Made by a program: the position numbers and the translations under genes
Notes under the pieces: generated by a model
What the model was told of the DNA's origin: nothing
Seen by the model: only the letters and a program-made list of their open reading frames with translations
Databases searched by the model: none
Assembly: GCA_963793625.1 (NCBI GenBank)
Contig: CAWCAT010000028.1
Coordinates: forward strand, 108,081 to 172,080
Length of the DNA stretch: 64,000 nucleotides
Reading direction: 5' to 3'
Origin: G963668605 sp963793625
GTDB taxonomy: Bacteria; Acidobacteriota; Terriglobia; Bryobacterales; Bryobacteraceae
Shown here: positions 54,871 to 63,716 of the stretch, in pieces
How the letters are laid out: each line of letters starts with the position of its first letter
How positions within the stretch are numbered: the stretch's first letter is position 1

Positions 54871-55687
54871 AACTCGGACTCATCAGCTCAGCATGGCTCG
54901 GCTCGCCTGTAGGGACGGCCGAAGGAATTCGGCTCACGAAGGAAATCGGTTTCGACACAATAGATATCTTTGCCGATCCGATGGACATCGACATCAAGGA
55001 GCGCAGACTGATCAAGGACACATGCCGTGAAGTCGGCATACCAGTTGTCGCATCGGTCTGTTGCGCGTTGGGCATCGCGGATTTCAATCCGCCGGTCCGG
55101 CGTTTCCATGTGCAACGCGCCAAGCAGTATCTGGATCTCGCCTACGAACTGGAAGGCAAGAACATGCTGCTGGTCCTGGGCGAGTATATCTGGCAACAGG
55201 AAGTCATCGCACCACGCGATCAGTGGAACTGGGCGGTCGATCACGTAACGGAACTCGGCGACTACGCGGAAAGCCTTGGCCTCGAAATCGCACTGGAATT
55301 GGAGCCGTTCAAACTTTCGCTGATCAACGACCTTCCCAAGATGATTCAGTTCCTCAATGATGTCGGGCACCCGGCGGTGAAGGCGAACATGGATGTGTCG
55401 CATCTCGCGCTGGCGAACACGCCTCCCGCGGACGTCAAGAAACTGCGCGACCGAATCGCACACGTTCACTTCTCAGATTGCGATGGCAAAGTGCATGGCG
55501 ATCTGCCGCCGGGCGCGGCGTTGTCGATTTCCCGCCGTATCTGTAAGCCTTGCATGATGCGGGCTTCAATGGCGTCGTCAGCATCGAGCTCGAATACTCT
55601 CCCGAACCGGCAAAGATCGTCAACTGGGTCACCGAAGCGTATCGCGAAACGGATCGCTTGATGCAACAGCTCGGCATCCGCAACTAG
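54867..55687 (+). pseudogene. Xylose-isomerase-like TIM-barrel sugar isomerase/epimerase, tail broken
   Basis: The first 215 residues are a normal AP-endonuclease-2/sugar isomerase barrel: EIGFDTIDIFADP, NWAVDHVTELGDYAESLGLE, NMDVSHLALANTP and HVHFSDCDGKVHGDLPPG. A missing base near 55,512-55,520 moves the frame. In the shifted frame the expected tail follows (AGFNGVVSIELEYSPEPAK to MQQLGIRN, stop 55,685-55,687), but a TAA at 55,544-55,546 interrupts it where CAA (Gln) is expected. Two independent lesions make a true pseudogene more likely than for other broken genes here, though local read errors are possible. It would work with the coupled Gfo/Idh enzyme. Confidence 0.72.
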
Positions 55688-55691
55688 TTTT

Positions 55692-57407
55692 CTACTTACG
55701 CGCCGCTGGTTCGGACGAAACACCTGCCAGCACGAAGACCAGCGGCGCATTCCAATTGATCGCCACCTCGTTTCCCGCGTAGGACTCTTGCGAATCGATC
55801 CACATTTTCATTGGAGGCAAATCCGCAGCCAATAACTTCTTCATCGCTGGGTCGTTCCGGCCTTTGTTTGGACCGCCTGAAAGCAACCCTGGCCACGGCT
55901 CCGCAACGCCGTCAGCTCCGCTCGGCCTGTGGTGTGGATTCTTGAACCAATTGCTGCCGACCGACGTCAGCCACGACACCGAAAAGGTGTTCCGGCCGAG
56001 CAGGTAATGCAGATTCTCCAGCGCCGCCGATACGTAACGAGGATTCGCCTGAATTGTGTTTGCGACCAGCAGCAGCATCGAGTAGTTTGCGGCTTGGCTG
56101 TTGGATCCCCACATGTAATCGCTGCCCAGCATGGCAATCCGGTAAGCGTTGGATTCTGTGCGATCGGCGATGGAATCCGCAGTTTTCAAAGCTGCACTAC
56201 GAATCGTCTCTACTACCTCAGTATTCGAGTCGCTTCGTTTCGCGAGCACGTACGTCCACAATGCAACCGGCGCAACGTTGGGCCAAGCGGGTAAACGCGC
56301 TGATGCTACGAAGCCAGCGTAATTCGAGAGAAAGTAGCGGTGATAGGCTTCGCCGCCAGTGCTGCGCCACAATTCTGCAGCGGCCCAAAGCCGTTCATCC
56401 GTGCAGTTACCATCACCATACTCACCAGTCCGCACGCCGGCCGGATTACGAAAGCGAACGTTTGGATTCGCTTCCAGCCACTTCCAGGCTTTCGCCGCTG
56501 CCTCACCTGCGCGGGCTGAGAAAGCTTTGTCGAATGGTTGATAGGCACGCTGCGCAATCGCCATTACGGCGGCAAAATCACCAGAAGCACAGGTCGTTTT
56601 GTTCGGAGCATCTGTCGCACCGATCACGTAGCTGACAGCCAAATCGCGCGGTGGCATCACAAATCCTGTGAAGTTCTCGCTGGTCTGCTTCGCCCAGACG
56701 CCGCCGTCCTGGTCCTGCATCGAGAGCATCCATTCGAGGTTCCAGCGAATTTCATTGAGGATGTCGGGCGTTCCATTCCCGCTCTCCGGGATGTGGAGTG
56801 GAGTCGCTCCAATACGTTTTCCGAACAGTTCCCAGGACCAGAGAAGAGTGCCCGTGCTGAGACCGGAATTCACAACGTAGCGGCCGTAATCGCCTGCATC
56901 GTGCCAGCCATGGCTGCTTTCGCGTTCGCCTGATTTACCTGAGGAAGCATGCCACGCACCTTTGCGATGGCATTCGTCGTAGCGGAACTGCGGAAATTCC
57001 GGTCCCATATTCACCGCCATGCCGCAACGTTGGCCGTAGAACGAACGCATCGCCAGATAGTATGCGCGGCGGTAAACGTCCGCACCGACCTCGAATGTAT
57101 AGCTGCGGCCGGCTCCTGGCACATCAAGGAAATATTTCCCAGCCTCGCGGAATTCGCTGAAGTCGGCCAGCTGAACTCGATCTCCAGAATTCGAGTCCTG
57201 CATCGGCGCGCTCAACGTTCCGGAATAGACAGCCTTGCCATCACTATCTCGTTTCAATGAGAAGCGCTCCGAAGGATTGCTGGAAACAACAACAGCAAGC
57301 TTCCGTGCTTGCGAAAGGTAACCAGCCTGATCCACCTTTATTGCGGCCGTTGGCTCGGCAGCAGCCCACATCGCAGATGTTAGAAGAAATATGAAGACAG
57401 AGCGCAC
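55692..57407 (-). CDS. GH9 endoglucanase-like enzyme, secreted
   Basis: The 571-residue protein probably starts at GTG 57407, just before the signal peptide (MRSVFIFLLTSAMWAAAEP with GTG read as Met). An open frame continues upstream but covers the antisense of the isomerase gene and is rejected. The N-terminal Ig-like CelD_N domain (IKVDQAGYLSQARKLAVVV) precedes an (alpha/alpha)6 barrel with SSHGWHDAGDYGRYVVNSG holding the catalytic Asp pair near 169-172. Near residue 545, ESYAGNEVAINWNAPLVFVL contains the general-acid Glu. GH9 enzymes with this layout hydrolyse beta-1,4-glucans or glucosides. It is convergent with the isomerase pseudogene and divergent from the next isomerase. Confidence 0.9.
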   Translation of the reverse strand: MRSVFIFLLTSAMWAAAEPTAAIKVDQAGYLSQARKLAVVVSSNPSERFSLKRDSDGKAVYSGTLSAPMQDSNSGDRVQLADFSEFREAGKYFLDVPGAGRSYTFEVGADVYRRAYYLAMRSFYGQRCGMAVNMGPEFPQFRYDECHRKGAWHASSGKSGERESSHGWHDAGDYGRYVVNSGLSTGTLLWSWELFGKRIGATPLHIPESGNGTPDILNEIRWNLEWMLSMQDQDGGVWAKQTSENFTGFVMPPRDLAVSYVIGATDAPNKTTCASGDFAAVMAIAQRAYQPFDKAFSARAGEAAAKAWKWLEANPNVRFRNPAGVRTGEYGDGNCTDERLWAAAELWRSTGGEAYHRYFLSNYAGFVASARLPAWPNVAPVALWTYVLAKRSDSNTEVVETIRSAALKTADSIADRTESNAYRIAMLGSDYMWGSNSQAANYSMLLLVANTIQANPRYVSAALENLHYLLGRNTFSVSWLTSVGSNWFKNPHHRPSGADGVAEPWPGLLSGGPNKGRNDPAMKKLLAADLPPMKMWIDSQESYAGNEVAINWNAPLVFVLAGVSSEPAARK

Positions 57408-57464
57408 TCTCGCGATGCTATCACGGGCACAGCGAAAATTGTAAGAATGTATTGGGATGTCTCT

Positions 57465-58284
57465 ATGAACACAATTTCCAGACGTACTTTTGGCTACCTC
57501 GCCGGTGCGGGTCTCGCCAGCCTCCTGCAGGCTGCAGGCAAGATACCGATCGGCGTGCAACTCTATTCCGTTCGCAAGCTGTGTGCGGCGGATCTTCCAG
57601 GAACACTCGCTGGGGTCGCCAAGATTGGCTTCCAGGGTGTTGAGTTTGCGGGCTATTACGATCGCACCGCGCCCGAATTGCGCAAGATGCTCGATGACAA
57701 CAACCTGAAATGCTGCGGCACACACATTGGCATTGACAATCTGATTGGCGACAAGCTCGCTCAGACCATGGAATTCAACAAGGTCATCGGAAACCGCAAC
57801 TTGATCGTTCCCGGCTTGCCGGAGAAATACCGCAAGACCGCCGACGCATGGCGCGAGACGGTGAAGATATTCAACGAGGCCTCCGAGAAGGCAAAGCCAC
57901 TCGGAATGCGCGTTGGGTACCACAATCACTCGATCGAATTTCAGCTGCTTGATGGTGAGATCCCGTGGGACATCTTCTTCGGCAAGACCAATAAGGATGT
58001 CGTCATGCAACTTGACATCGGACATTGCGTGCACGCCGGCGGAGATCCTGTTGCGGTGATGAAGCGCTACCCAGGCAGGGCGAAGACGGTTCATGTGAAG
58101 GAGTACAACGCAAATAAGAAGGATGCGCTGATTGGCGACGGCGCGGTGAATGGCCGGAGGTGCTTGAAGCGTGCGAGGGGGTTGGCGGCAGGGAGTGGTA
58201 CATCATCGAAAAAGAGAGACTCGCCTACCCCGGACTCGACGGCATCGAGCAGAGCCTGAAGCGCCTCCGCGCTATGGGCGCTAG
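57465..58284 (+). CDS. Tat-exported sugar isomerase/epimerase, frameshifted
   Basis: The protein starts at ATG 57465 with a twin-arginine signal (NTISRRTFGYLAGAGLAS). It is a xylose-isomerase-like TIM barrel: IPIGVQLYSVRKLCAAD, GFQGVEFAGYY, RVGYHNHSIEFQ, QLDIGHCVHAGGDPVAV and TVHVKEYN. A missing base at 58,146-58,153 shifts the frame; the proper tail (WPEVLEACEGVGGREWYIIE to QSLKRLRAMG) continues in the next frame. A further missing base near 58,279 would bring in the TAG at 58,282. Repaired, it has about 273 residues. Similar exported proteins are common beside DUF1080 and Gfo/Idh genes and are implicated in cleaving oxidised glycosides. Confidence 0.82.
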
Positions 58285-58297
58285 CCGCACATTCATC

Positions 58298-58970
58298 ATG
58301 GACGCAAGCAAACTACGAGCCTGGTGGTGGCACAAACAGGCGCTCGATGGAAACTCCGCAGGGCAGACACCTGCGGAGGTGTTGACAACGACAGGCTGGG
58401 CGCGATCCGTTGCTGGTGCGGGACCTTACATCACTCTGTTCGCACGCGGCGGCTTCAGCCGAGCGTTGATAGATAGTGCAATGGCCAGACTTGAAATTCA
58501 TGAACTGCCCAGTGCCCGCGGCTGCACTTATGTGCTGCCGGCGTGCGTACGCGTTGGGCTTGCGCGCTGGTCAGGCATTCAGCGGCGGCGACATGAAAGT
58601 CGCACTCAAGCTCGGCGTGACTTCAACGGAGATTTACAAGCTGTGCGCCGCCGTCGTTGATGCGCTCGCGAAAGGTCCACTTGCGCCCGACGCATTGCGT
58701 GAGGCCACTGGCGGCGCCGCACGCAGCCTCGGCAAGGAAGGCAAGAAGAAAGGACTCACGACCACGCTTCCGCTTGCGCTCGGCAGGTTACAGTCCGAAG
58801 GCGAAATCCGGCGCGTGCCCGTAAATGGCCGACTCGATCAGCAGCACTACAGCTACACTTTGTGGCGTCCGAACCCGCTGGAGAAGTTCAGACTGACTGC
58901 AGACGAGGCGTATGTGGAACTCGCTCGCCGCTACTTCCGCTGGACTGGACCGGCGAGTCCGGCGTCCTAA
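58298..58970 (+). pseudogene. Winged-helix DNA-binding domain protein (HTH_42 type), frameshifted and truncated
   Basis: From ATG 58298 the text reads MDASKLRAWWWHKQALDG and EIHELPSARGCTYVLPA. After a surplus base near 58,548 it continues as YALGLRAGQAFSGGDMKVAL, ATGGAARSLGKEGKKKGLTT, IRRVPVNGRLDQQHYSY and YVELARRYFRWTGPASPAS. This is the N-terminal two thirds of the winged-helix family that includes AlkX/YcaQ-like DNA glycosylases. Members usually run another 130-170 residues. Here it stops at a TAA (58,968-58,970) that is part of the inverted repeat at the junction, so the gene is cut by the junction. It is probably not related to the sugar genes before it. Confidence 0.75.
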
Positions 58971-59062
58971 GAGCTTGTGCGACTAACCCAATTTTCGACA
59001 TTCGGAGCACAAGATCTTGTGGCAGAACCGATTACACGCACAGACTCCTAAACAGGCTCTTA
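58968..59062. mobile_element. 95-bp palindromic IS-end or MITE-like segment at the composition boundary
   Basis: TAAGAGCTTGT (58,968-58,978) and ACAGGCTCTTA (59,052-59,062) are inverted repeats matching at 10 of 11 positions. Exactly at the centre is a perfect 14-bp palindrome, CACAAGATCTTGTG (59,008-59,021). The two arms otherwise differ. The outer ends supply the stop codons of both flanking genes. It could be a short non-autonomous element, or two insertion-sequence ends brought together by deletion or by misassembly. No transposase is present. Confidence 0.5.
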
Positions 59063-59760
59063 ACCCAACCCCGGCAATTCGGCCAGGGGATCCAGTGCGG
59101 CCTTGTCCCGCCAGATTTCCAGATGCACCTGGGCCCCCAGCGGCCGGCCGATGATCCGGCCTCTATCCACGTCTTCGCCGGGCTGCACTTCGACGGGTCC
59201 CAACTGCCCGTAAACCGACCGCCATCCCTGGCCGTGGTCGATCTCCACCCTGGTGCCTCCCTCGTCATCCGGGCCCACCTTGGTCACCCGGCCGGCGGCC
59301 ATGGCCAGGACAGGCTGGCCCGTAGCTACCGCAAGATCCACCCCGGGATGATAGAACCAGGCCGCGCCGGGCTTGTCCCGCCGCCAGCCGCGCCCCAGGA
59401 TCACCCGGCCCGGGCAAGGCCGGACGAAGGCGGACGAATCGACCGCCAAGCCGGTTCCAGGCGTGGCGGAGGGCGTTTTCGCGACCATCTCTTCCCAGAC
59501 GGCGCCGATCTCCTCGGGCGTCTGGCTCAGGCGCAGGGGGGGATTGTTCTCCTTGCCATTGGTGACGGCCGGGGCAGCCGGCGCCAGGGGGGCGGCTTGC
59601 GCAGCCGGCGGGAATAGCTGCTGGCGGCGAGGAAGGCCACGAGCGCCAGGAGAACGAAGTACGGGATGTTCCGCCGAGTCAGCCAGGGCCGGCACGACCG
59701 TCGCCAGAAGCCCTTTAACCATTTTTGGCAGAAGAGCCAAAGGCCCGAGATGCGCGCCAT
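59060..59760 (-). CDS. M23-type peptidoglycan endopeptidase-like membrane protein, frameshifted
   Basis: The protein starts at ATG 59760 (GGTGAAAGAT upstream) with a cytoplasmic basic stretch and one membrane helix (NIPYFVLLALVAFLA). After a frame change near 59,600-59,625 it continues as a Pro/Ala linker and a LytM/M23 domain: WFYHPGVDLAVATGQPVLAM, GRVTKVGPDDEGGTRVEIDH and GQVHLEIW-like QVHLEIW. The HxxxD motif is present, but the usual HxH is reduced to VHLE, so activity may be lost, as in SpoIIQ-type partners. The overall look is that of a Firmicutes SpoIIQ-like protein, which is inference. GC content is clearly higher than left of 58,970. Confidence 0.7.
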
Positions 59761-59907
59761 ATCTTTCACCTCGGGTCTATATTTCCCAAGAGGAGGGGAA
59801 TTAATCCTACGCCGGTCCTTCCTTGCCAATTTTTACAGGAATCTGTCGAAGGAAGGGCGAAACATGAATCATCTATGATACCTTTTTCCGTGCTGGGAGG
59901 GTCCGGG
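59761..59907. promoter_or_regulatory. Divergent upstream region of the M23 and ParA-like genes
   Basis: These 147 bases separate two divergently transcribed genes and must hold their promoters. A GGGAGGGTCCGGG stretch before ATG 59908 serves as the ribosome site for parA. No operator or parS-like repeat was recognised. Confidence 0.35.
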
Positions 59908-60797
59908 ATGGCCGTGGTGGTCAGCACGATCAATCTCAAGGGCGGCGTGGGCAAGACCCAGATGACCGTGGCCCTGGCGGAATTTCTCGCCCTCAAGCAC
60001 GGCAAGAAGGATTCTCGTCATCGACCTGGATGCGCAGACCAATGCCACGGTCTCCCTGATCCCGGAGGATCTCTGGCTGGCCAAGGAGCGCCGCGGCGAG
60101 ACGCTGGCCCAGCTCTTCCGCGACAGGCTGGACAATACCAATCGCTTCGAGATCGAGCGCGCGATCGTCAAAGGTGTCTCCAATGTGGGCGGCGGCATCC
60201 CGGGCTTGGATCTGCTCCCTTCCAGCCCCGGTCTGCTGGAGATCCATGATTCCATGGCCTTCGTGCCCGTCGGCCGCTACTTCATCTCGAACCCGGTCAC
60301 GATCCTGAGGGACGCCGTCCATCCCCTCCTGGACCGTTACGACATCGTCCTCATCGACTGCCCCCCGTATCTGGGCATCACCACCCTGAGCGGGATCTTC
60401 CTCTCGGATCATTACCTCATCCCCTGCGTGCCCGATATCCTCTCCACCTACGGCATTCCGCTGATCCTCGCCCGGATCGGGAAGTTCATGGAGGTCACGC
60501 GCAAGGAGATCACGCCGCTCGGCGTCGTCGTCTCGATGTACCGCGGCCAGAGCCGTCTGCACCAGACGATGGTGCAGGACCTGTTGACCCGTTCGCGGTT
60601 TCCCGAAGGCGGACTCACACTGGGTGCCGCGCATCTTCAACACCATGATCCCCCTGGCGGTCAAGAGCGCCGAGGCGGCGGAGTTCGCCGTCAGCGTCAA
60701 TACCCTGAAGCAGAAGTACGGTTACGGCGCTCTCTACGAGAGCTACGAAAAACTGGCGGAGGAGTTCTTGAGCTATGTCGAACCAAGAGAACGCTAA
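59908..60797 (+). CDS. ParA/Soj-like ATPase, frameshifted twice
   Basis: The reconstructed protein of about 296 residues begins AVVVSTINLKGGVGKTQMTV, the deviant Walker A of ParA/MinD ATPases. After a surplus G near 60,008 it continues ILVIDLDAQTNATVSLIPED (Walker A'), then YDIVLIDCPPYLGITTLSG (Walker B) and ILSTYGIPLILARIGKFMEV. A second surplus base near 60,612 precedes WVPRIFNTMIPLAVKSAEAA. ParA proteins segregate plasmids or chromosomes or place protein complexes. No ParB follows; the next gene is a small unrelated protein, so this is a ParA of the orphan or defence-island type. It overlaps its partner by 23 bases. Confidence 0.82.
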
Positions 60798-61146
60798 GAG
60801 GGCCGCGCGATTTCTCAAGATGATCGCGGCCCGGATCGAGGAGCACCCCGAGTTTCTGGACGGCCTGGACCTGGCGGATCTCCCCGCGCCCGCCCGGAAA
60901 AAGAAAGCCGCCCCCGCGCCGCCGCCGGCCATCGACGTCCTGCAGATCTTCTTCGCCGAGGGCGCGGAGCAGCTCCGCCGCCGCCTGGAAGCGCTGGAGA
61001 TCAAGGATCTGAAGGCCGTCATCAGCAAACACGGCCTCGATCCGTCCGGCCTGGCGCGGAATTGGCGCAAACCGGAGAAGCTGATCGAGCTGATCATCCA
61101 GCGCGTGGAGGCCAGGGGGAGGAAGGGGGAGGTGTTTAGGGTGTGA
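60775..61146 (+). CDS. Small helical protein encoded with the ParA-like ATPase
   Basis: The 123-residue protein starts at ATG 60775, with GGAGG ten bases upstream, inside the end of the ParA-like gene. Residues 1-40 are helical (RAARFLKMIAARIEEHPEFL), followed by a Lys/Ala/Pro linker (about 41-53). The C-terminal domain reads QIFFAEGAEQLRRRLEALEI, then LKAVISKHGLDPSGLARNWR and KLIELIIQRVEARG. No named family is recognised. The C-terminal part resembles a SAP-like or small DNA-binding helical unit. Coupled translation suggests it is the functional partner of the ATPase. Confidence 0.7.
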   Translation: MSNQENAKRAARFLKMIAARIEEHPEFLDGLDLADLPAPARKKKAAPAPPPAIDVLQIFFAEGAEQLRRRLEALEIKDLKAVISKHGLDPSGLARNWRKPEKLIELIIQRVEARGRKGEVFRV

Positions 61147-61485
61147 GGGCGGGCGTATCGTTTCTGACTATGCTGAGTGTTCTCAAGCGGCGCGTTGAAA
61201 GGGAAGAGTTCGGGAATTTCGCCCTCGATGAGGCCGTAACGGTGCACAGCGCGGATGAGGGCAAGAGCCATCTACAGCCGAAGATGCGAGTGAGGAAGAT
61301 CTTTGAGCTGATTCGGCGCGCGATATTGACAGCACATCGTCATCCATGGCAATAACCTCTTACCTGTTGAGGCCATAGTTTATTATTACGTCCAATTTTA
61401 AGTGAAACTCTCTCATCAGGGGCGATCGTTACTGCCGCGATATGATTACGTAATTATCCCATCATGGTATTTTGCTATGGCTAAT
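61147..61485. other. Transition zone without a recognisable gene
   Basis: These 340 bases drop from GC-rich to AT-rich DNA at about 61,350. A 70-codon open frame (61,143-61,355, plus strand) has no ribosome site or recognisable motif. TTGACA at 61,326-61,331 has no good -10 partner and no gene downstream on that strand. I see no other structure. Confidence 0.4.
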
Positions 61486-63640
61486 TTATCTAATTTGATC
61501 AAGTAAATTTTTATCAATCCAAGTAATCATATCTGTTCTGTACCATGAGGATACACTATTAGAAATAATAGGAGCAATATACAATTCATTTTTAAAATAA
61601 TCAGGGATATTATCATCAATTTCCTTGCCTCATGGCATAAATCTATCCAATTTTTTGTTAATGGTGGTATTTTAGCGCGATTAACTCCGTGTTCAGAACA
61701 CCATAGATAATTTTGCCACATATCCTGAGGAATGAAAGAATTAAATGAAATTCTTGTTATATCTGGCCAAACCACTTTGATGAATCGTTTCCAATTGCGT
61801 CGAACCATCAGATAGAGCAATCCTTCAAGAGTATACGCACTACCTTGGAAGTCATCTTGTTCATCATCCGACTGAATACCTAGTTGATTTGGTATAATAG
61901 AATCAATATCATGATATGGACTAGCGATACCATTCAGACTATCTGGAGAATTGGTTTTAACTATTGAGTTGATCAGCCCCATTATAATCCTATCTGATTC
62001 ATTTGAACCACCTGTTGCTTTTAGAACCAAAAAAGAGCAAGAAATTGAGGTATCGCTGCCTTTACCCCATAATATTAGTCGTTGCCTATCTCTCACGCAA
62101 AATGAATGGACAAAATCATCATAATCATCGACCGTAATTTTTTTAAGTTTTCGCCACAAACCATACACACTCATCAAACCAACCAATAAGGTCATTCTAA
62201 CTGGATATAGAAACTTATCTGCTATGGCATTTCCTTCAACATAATGATGCCTGCCTTTTAATTCTGCGCACAACATTTCAAGACTATTATATATGAATTC
62301 AACAATTAGATTAACTGATTCTTCAATTCGTCGTGAATTGATGTCGGTATTTTTCTTGTACGGCCAACATGTATGCAAGTCCTATTACTAAACCTTCAAT
62401 TTCAGCATAGTAATTGTTTTCATTGAAAAAGGGCGAAGAAGAATAGATATCAATAGAACTGAACTTGATATATTTCGACATGTCTCATTACCAGGTAATT
62501 CTTCTGCGTCCAGTTTTAGTGATACCTCTAGAATAGAAACTAATTGTTTTTTATCAAGAGCCGATCGTCCATCGGTAAGAAACAATTTCAAAAATGCTGT
62601 TCTATCTGTAATCTCGGTGGGCCAGAAGCCCTCTCCGATTTGATAAAATTTACGAAGCAATTCACCTCGAACTACTGTCTCTAATTGTAATTTACTTCCT
62701 TGTTTTTTCAATTGGTTATTAATATCCTCAATTATCCGAATTACTTCCTCGTCAAATTCACCATTTGTTACCAGAATGGAACGGTGATATCCAATAGGTT
62801 TGGACGGATGGACTACAACTTCGCCATGTATTAAGTCAAGAACTTGAGCACTAATATTTCGCCATTGATCTTAATGTAATCTTCTTACCATCAGTTTTTT
62901 TTAGTTGAAATGCACAAAGTACTCCATTGTTATCCATAGCCAATATATCTTTTCCCAACTCCATGCCGCAATGTCTTGACACATGCACGATAGTATATCC
63001 ATCACTTTGAAGAATTTGACAATACGGAATTTGAAATGTTCTTTCTGTTGAATTATCCAACCAATTTTCTAGAACCCTCTTGATCACGCCATTCTTCCCT
63101 CTTCTTGTAATCAATTCATTATATCTTTTATTCATATTTTGATCCTGTTTAATTTCATTCATGACCTGTGAGTATTGTTCTTTCATACAATCAGCAGCAA
63201 CCAGTTCAAGAAGATCAGGATTTCCATTACCATCGAATTCTAATTGAATCCTTTCTAGCATTTCAAAATATGTTTTGGTTGTAACTTTTCTCCTCGTCCA
63301 CTAATCGAGTTACCCGTATACGCAATTACTTCTTCCATTGTTTCTAACCAATGATCTGTAGATTGCTTGGCCAGATCAAGGCGCTTTCATCAAGTCTTCT
63401 GAGTATCTCAGTAAAACTTAAATCCTCATAATTAGTCAATGGAATGTTAATGGCTGAAGATAGAGTTTTAAATTCGGCTGTTCGTTTGTGACCATCAGGA
63501 TAAATCGTTTCTATTTGATTGCCTTCAGGTACACCCTGTCGCCTCACTTTATTGAATGGTGGTGGATGAGCTATCATTTTCATCCTTTTTGATAAAACAC
63601 TGATGATTTTGGTTTTGGTTGTATGATAATCAGGTAACAT
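61486..63640 (-). pseudogene. AT-rich nuclease-like gene beside hsdM, broken by several frameshifts
   Basis: Joining frames gives a protein of about 710-720 residues that starts at ATG 63640 (AGGGGG seven bases upstream; ATG 63679 is an alternative) and ends at TAA 61,486. At least six breaks occur, several at A or T runs. Recognisable order: an N-terminal helical region (AHPPPFNKVRRQGVPEGNQI, TDHWLETMEEVIAYTGNSIS). Next is a PD-(D/E)xK-type nuclease core with GKDILAMDNNGVLCAFQLKK at 62,895-62,960, giving Asp plus a QxK triad as in Mrr-like enzymes, followed by HRSILVTNGEFDEEVIRIIE. A long C-terminal helical region has no recognised domain. GC is about 36 percent. Its place directly behind hsdM suggests a defence-island accessory nuclease. 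The family is not recognised. Confidence 0.6.
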
Positions 63641-63716
63641 TTTAGAGCCCCCTTGAAACAGTTTACTCATCATGGTCATCTGCCATGTGGGAATTTCGGA
63701 TTGTCACTTCCTGCCC

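Noticed and set aside
57408..58094. Upstream in-frame extension of the GH9 gene by about 229 codons
   Set aside because: It lies antisense to the Tat-exported isomerase and lacks domain motifs; the signal peptide at GTG 57407 marks the real start.
61143..61355. A 70-codon plus-strand open frame
   Set aside because: No ribosome site, no recognised motif, and it spans the GC-to-AT transition.
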